From: Dyadobacter endophyticus
Lineage (GTDB): Bacteria > Bacteroidota > Bacteroidia > Cytophagales > Spirosomataceae
DNA length: 64,000 nucleotides
Reading direction: 5' to 3'
Assembly (NCBI RefSeq): GCF_014641595.1
Contig: NZ_BMIA01000002.1
Span: 744,001 to 808,000 of the forward strand
Of the stretch, positions 61,164 through 64,000 are shown in pieces (position 1 is the stretch's first letter; the number at the start of each line of letters is the position of its first letter). The notes beneath the pieces were generated by a model that had not been told where the DNA came from, did no database searches, and saw only the letters and a list, made by a program, of their open reading frames with translations. The translations under genes were made by a program, and so were the position numbers.

Positions 61164-63221
61164 ATGTCTGAAAACGATAACAAAAGGGGGCCACTCAACC
61201 CTAAAAGTCCTCAGAAGGGATATCAAGGTTGGATTATAGCCGCTCTGATCGCTACTATACTCGGAATCACGTACCTCAACAGAACATCGACAATCCGCGA
61301 AACAACTCAGAAACGTTTTGAGAAAATGATGGCGGACAAGGAAGTGGAGCGTGTTACGATTGTGAACGACAAGTCAGTAGAGGTTACGCTTAAACCCGAG
61401 GCCCTTAAACTCGACAAATACAGGGTAGTTGCAAAGGAAAATAACTATTTCGGCGGAGAAACTGCCTCTCACTACCAGTTTCAGGTAACATCGGCAGAGA
61501 CCTTCAAGAAGGATTTCGATAAAATGCAGGAAGGTACCCCCGACGATGATAAAGTGCCTTTTGTGGTAGATACCCGCAACGACTGGACCAGTTTCCTCGG
61601 AACCTGGGGCTTTTTCATTGTCATGATCCTGGTAATGTACTTCATCCTTGGCAGAATGTCAGGCGGTGTAGGTCCAGGTGGCCAGATCTTCAATATCGGC
61701 CGCTCACGTGCGACGCTTTTCGACGCAGAAAACAAGGTTAAAATCACATTTAACGATGTAGCCGGCCTCGACGAAGCGAAAGAAGAGATTAAAGAGATTG
61801 TAGAATACCTTCAAAGTCCTGACAAATTCAAGAAACTGGGTGCGAAAATCCCCAAAGGTGCATTACTCGTAGGCCCTCCGGGAACGGGTAAAACGTTGCT
61901 CGCGAAAGCAGTTGCGGGTGAAGCAGGCGTGCCATTCTTCTCCCTTTCAGGTTCCGATTTCGTGGAAATGTTTGTGGGTGTAGGTGCTGCACGTGTGCGT
62001 GACCTTTTTAAACAAGCAAAAGAAAAGGCGCCTTGTATCATCTTTATCGATGAAATCGACGCAGTTGGTCGTTCACGTGGCCGTGGCGCAATGCCTGGCT
62101 CCAACGACGAACGTGAGAATACATTGAACTCCTTGCTGGTGGAAATGGACGGTTTCGCAACCGACTCCGGCATCATCATCGTAGCGGCCACCAACCGCCC
62201 CGACGTACTCGACCCTGCATTGCTCCGTCCGGGACGTTTCGACCGACAGATTTCGGTTGACAAGCCGGACGTAATCGGTCGTGAAGCAATTTTCAAAGTG
62301 CATTTGAAACCATTGAAACTGGCTACCGACGTTAATATCCAGAAACTTTCGTCCCAGACTCCTGGCTTTGCCGGCGCTGAAATCGCGAACGTTTGTAACG
62401 AAGCAGCGTTGATCGCCGCCCGTCGTAACCGTGAGGAGGTGACAATGCAAGACTTCCAGGATGCGATGGACCGTGTAATCGGTGGTTTGGAAAAGAAAAA
62501 CAAACTGATCTCACCCGAAGAGAAACAAATCGTGGCTTACCACGAGGCGGGCCATGCGGTGGCGGGCTGGTTCCTCGAACACGCCGATCCATTGGTGAAA
62601 GTGTCGATCGTACCTCGTGGTGTAGCGGCATTGGGTTACGCACAATATCTCCCGCGTGAGCAGTATCTGTACCGTACCGAGCAGCTGTTCGATGAAATGT
62701 GTATGACATTGGGCGGCCGCGCTGCGGAAGATGTAGTATTCGGAAAGATTTCTACCGGCGCACTAAGTGACCTCGAAAGAGTCACCAAAGTGGCATACAG
62801 CATGGTAACCATGTACGGCATGAACGAGCGCATCGGTAACATTTCGTTCTACGATTCGAAACAATCCGACTACGCATTCACCAAACCTTACTCCGAATCG
62901 ACTTCACAAGCGATTGACGAAGAAGTAAGAAAGTTGGTCGATCAGGCCTATCAGTTCGTCAAAGGCTTGCTGAACGAGAAACGTGATGCATTGGAAGTGT
63001 TGGCGAAAGAATTGCTGGAAAAAGAAATTCTGTTCCAGGCCGACCTCGAAAAGCTGATCGGGAAACGTCCTTACGAAAAGGAAACGAGCTACCAGGCTTA
63101 TATCAACCGTCGTTCGAACGAAGAAGCTGCAATCCATGAAGAAGTGGTGAAACAGACGCTCGAAAAAGAACGCAAAGAAGAAGAAATGGCGGAAGCCGAA
63201 AAAAGCGCCAACAACGAATAG
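61164..63221 (+). CDS. ftsH: ATP-dependent zinc metalloprotease FtsH
   Basis: Membrane-anchored hexameric AAA+ protease of 685 residues that degrades misassembled membrane proteins and regulatory proteins such as LpxC. Transmembrane helices at about 20-40 and 147-167, with a periplasmic domain between them. AAA Walker A GPPGTGKT (about 237-244), Walker B IIFIDEIDAVG, and SRH region NRPDVLDPALLRPGRFD. The zinc-protease motif is HEAGH near residue 460, with the third ligand Asp in the later region. A charged Glu/Lys-rich tail (about 650-685) is typical. Confidence 0.97.
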   Translation: MSENDNKRGPLNPKSPQKGYQGWIIAALIATILGITYLNRTSTIRETTQKRFEKMMADKEVERVTIVNDKSVEVTLKPEALKLDKYRVVAKENNYFGGETASHYQFQVTSAETFKKDFDKMQEGTPDDDKVPFVVDTRNDWTSFLGTWGFFIVMILVMYFILGRMSGGVGPGGQIFNIGRSRATLFDAENKVKITFNDVAGLDEAKEEIKEIVEYLQSPDKFKKLGAKIPKGALLVGPPGTGKTLLAKAVAGEAGVPFFSLSGSDFVEMFVGVGAARVRDLFKQAKEKAPCIIFIDEIDAVGRSRGRGAMPGSNDERENTLNSLLVEMDGFATDSGIIIVAATNRPDVLDPALLRPGRFDRQISVDKPDVIGREAIFKVHLKPLKLATDVNIQKLSSQTPGFAGAEIANVCNEAALIAARRNREEVTMQDFQDAMDRVIGGLEKKNKLISPEEKQIVAYHEAGHAVAGWFLEHADPLVKVSIVPRGVAALGYAQYLPREQYLYRTEQLFDEMCMTLGGRAAEDVVFGKISTGALSDLERVTKVAYSMVTMYGMNERIGNISFYDSKQSDYAFTKPYSESTSQAIDEEVRKLVDQAYQFVKGLLNEKRDALEVLAKELLEKEILFQADLEKLIGKRPYEKETSYQAYINRRSNEEAAIHEEVVKQTLEKERKEEEMAEAEKSANNE

Positions 63222-63247
63222 GCACTTTTTAAGTGAATAAAAATCTG

Positions 63248-63277
63248 ATAGCCGGACAATTCAACCTGTCCGGCTAT
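63248..63277 (+). terminator. ftsH terminator
   Basis: 11-base perfect stem (63248-63258, ATAGCCGGACA, with 63267-63277), an 8-base loop, then TATTTTT. 26 bases after the ftsH stop. Confidence 0.88.
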
Positions 63278-63326
63278 TATTTTTACAACATATATAAACC
63301 GTTTGACCCTAAACCATCAAAAGCAT

Positions 63327-64000
63327 ATGCCCTTTGAAATCTTCAAACAACATTTCGGTGAACTTACCGAATATGTGATACATGAAACAACCACTGAAAA
63401 CCGCTGTGTAGTCATTCCGGAGTTGGGCGGTATTGTCCGTCAGCTTTCCCTTCGCAAAAATCTGACCCTTTTTTCAGTTCTGAAAACGCCCCCGACCCCG
63501 TCGGCGCTGATTGCTGATACGAAAAGCGCCAGCGAATTGCTATTCCCCTTCGCGAGCCGCATTCCGGAAGGGAAATACAAATTTTTAGGCAAGAACTATC
63601 AATTGCACAAAAACGAAGACGGCGGCCTGAATGCCATTCACGGACTGGTGCGTAAAAATCATTTCCACCTCGACGAACAAGTTATTCACGAGGATAATGC
63701 GTCCATTCAGCTGTCTTATACCATTGATAATCCGGAAGGTTATCCCTTCCAGGTGCATTTCTCGGTCCGCTACACGCTGCATGCGGACGGCCGTTTCGAA
63801 TTGAAATATGAAGCTAAGAACAATGGGCAATCACCTTGCCCTGCCATGTTCGGCTGGCATCCATACTGGTTGCTAGGCAATGAGGATGTAGAGGCGTGGA
63901 AGATCAATATTCCGTCGAAACGTCTGGTCACCTTCAATGAAAACCTTATCCCTGTCGGCACCGAGCCATTCGATATGGCGATGCCGGCTTTGTTGCACCG
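63327..64000 (+). CDS. Aldose 1-epimerase (mutarotase) family, N-terminal part
   Basis: The reading frame runs from the ATG at 63327 past the window end without a stop, giving 224 residues of a protein that is usually 290-350 long. Galactose mutarotase-like signs are LLFPFASRIPEGKY (about 72-85), AIHGLVRKNHFHLD (about 108-121), which holds the first catalytic-type His in HGL, and the GWHPYW motif near 193, where a second His sits. The catalytic Glu near the C-terminus lies beyond the window. Cytosolic; interconverts alpha and beta sugar anomers. May be the distal-type (YeaD/GalM-like) group. Confidence 0.85.
   Translation, partial: MPFEIFKQHFGELTEYVIHETTTENRCVVIPELGGIVRQLSLRKNLTLFSVLKTPPTPSALIADTKSASELLFPFASRIPEGKYKFLGKNYQLHKNEDGGLNAIHGLVRKNHFHLDEQVIHEDNASIQLSYTIDNPEGYPFQVHFSVRYTLHADGRFELKYEAKNNGQSPCPAMFGWHPYWLLGNEDVEAWKINIPSKRLVTFNENLIPVGTEPFDMAMPALLH

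Overview
The window comes from a chromosome of a Bacteroidota bacterium, most likely a Cytophagales member close to Dyadobacter/Spirosoma. The genus is my inference; the phylum is well supported. Supporting signs are Bacteroidota-type promoters (TTTG, about 19 bases, TAnnTTTG), large TonB-dependent receptors with carboxypeptidase-like N-terminal domains, the type IX secretion (T9SS) regulator PorX, two proteins with T9SS C-terminal sorting domains, many surface lipoproteins, and several TTG/GTG starts. Base composition is even at about 50% GC. No rRNA, tRNA, insertion sequence, prophage or CRISPR array was found. One structural RNA, the SRP RNA, lies at 58642-58733 on the minus strand.

Layout. 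1-6177: end of an M14 peptidase, an outer-membrane protein, an RhlE-like helicase, a rhodanese, dapF, rplS and the NAD(P)HX repair gene nnr. The rplS-dapF spacer is full of palindromes. 6224-9195: a DUF433/DUF5615 toxin-antitoxin-like pair, then the feoAB iron(II) uptake operon. 9456-14187: a cytochrome c maturation operon (ccmB, ccmC, a ccmD-like gene, ccmE, ccmF) whose CcmE carries Cys instead of the usual heme-binding His. 14350-30757: a Tat-exported amine oxidase, two TonB receptors, DUF3817 and DUF5916 proteins, a leucine-rich-repeat protein, a polyprenyl synthase, a patatin-GDPD lipid pair, an alpha/beta hydrolase and a lipoprotein. 30838-39418: an RsmI-like methylase, a lipoprotein, an MBL hydrolase, pssA, fabH, a CoA-binding protein, a NUMOD4/HNH protein, an IscA-like protein without its C-terminal cysteines, and mutS2.

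39491-47887 is a probable sugar or glycoside catabolic island: an MFS transporter, two Gfo/Idh/MocA oxidoreductases, a TIM-barrel isomerase and a 1135-residue secreted ThuA / sugar dehydrogenase / PKD / cytochrome c / CBM-like fusion. 47965-51422 holds two tandem secreted paralogues made of about 9 and 19 YadA-head-like repeats, a self-cleaving S74 chaperone domain and a T9SS sorting tail.

51678-64000 returns to housekeeping: a TIGR02757 protein, a LysM-DPBB protein, DUF4905, kdsB, porX, ftsE, a TalC-type aldolase, SRP RNA, a TPR lipoprotein, a TMEM220-like protein, birA, rsfS, ftsH and the start of an aldose 1-epimerase. Envelope biogenesis and secretion recur throughout (kdsB, pssA, fabH, porX, ftsH, SRP RNA). 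The regions most worth a second look are the S74/T9SS repeat pair, the ThuA fusion with its island, the variant CcmE, and the overlapping hairpins behind rplS.
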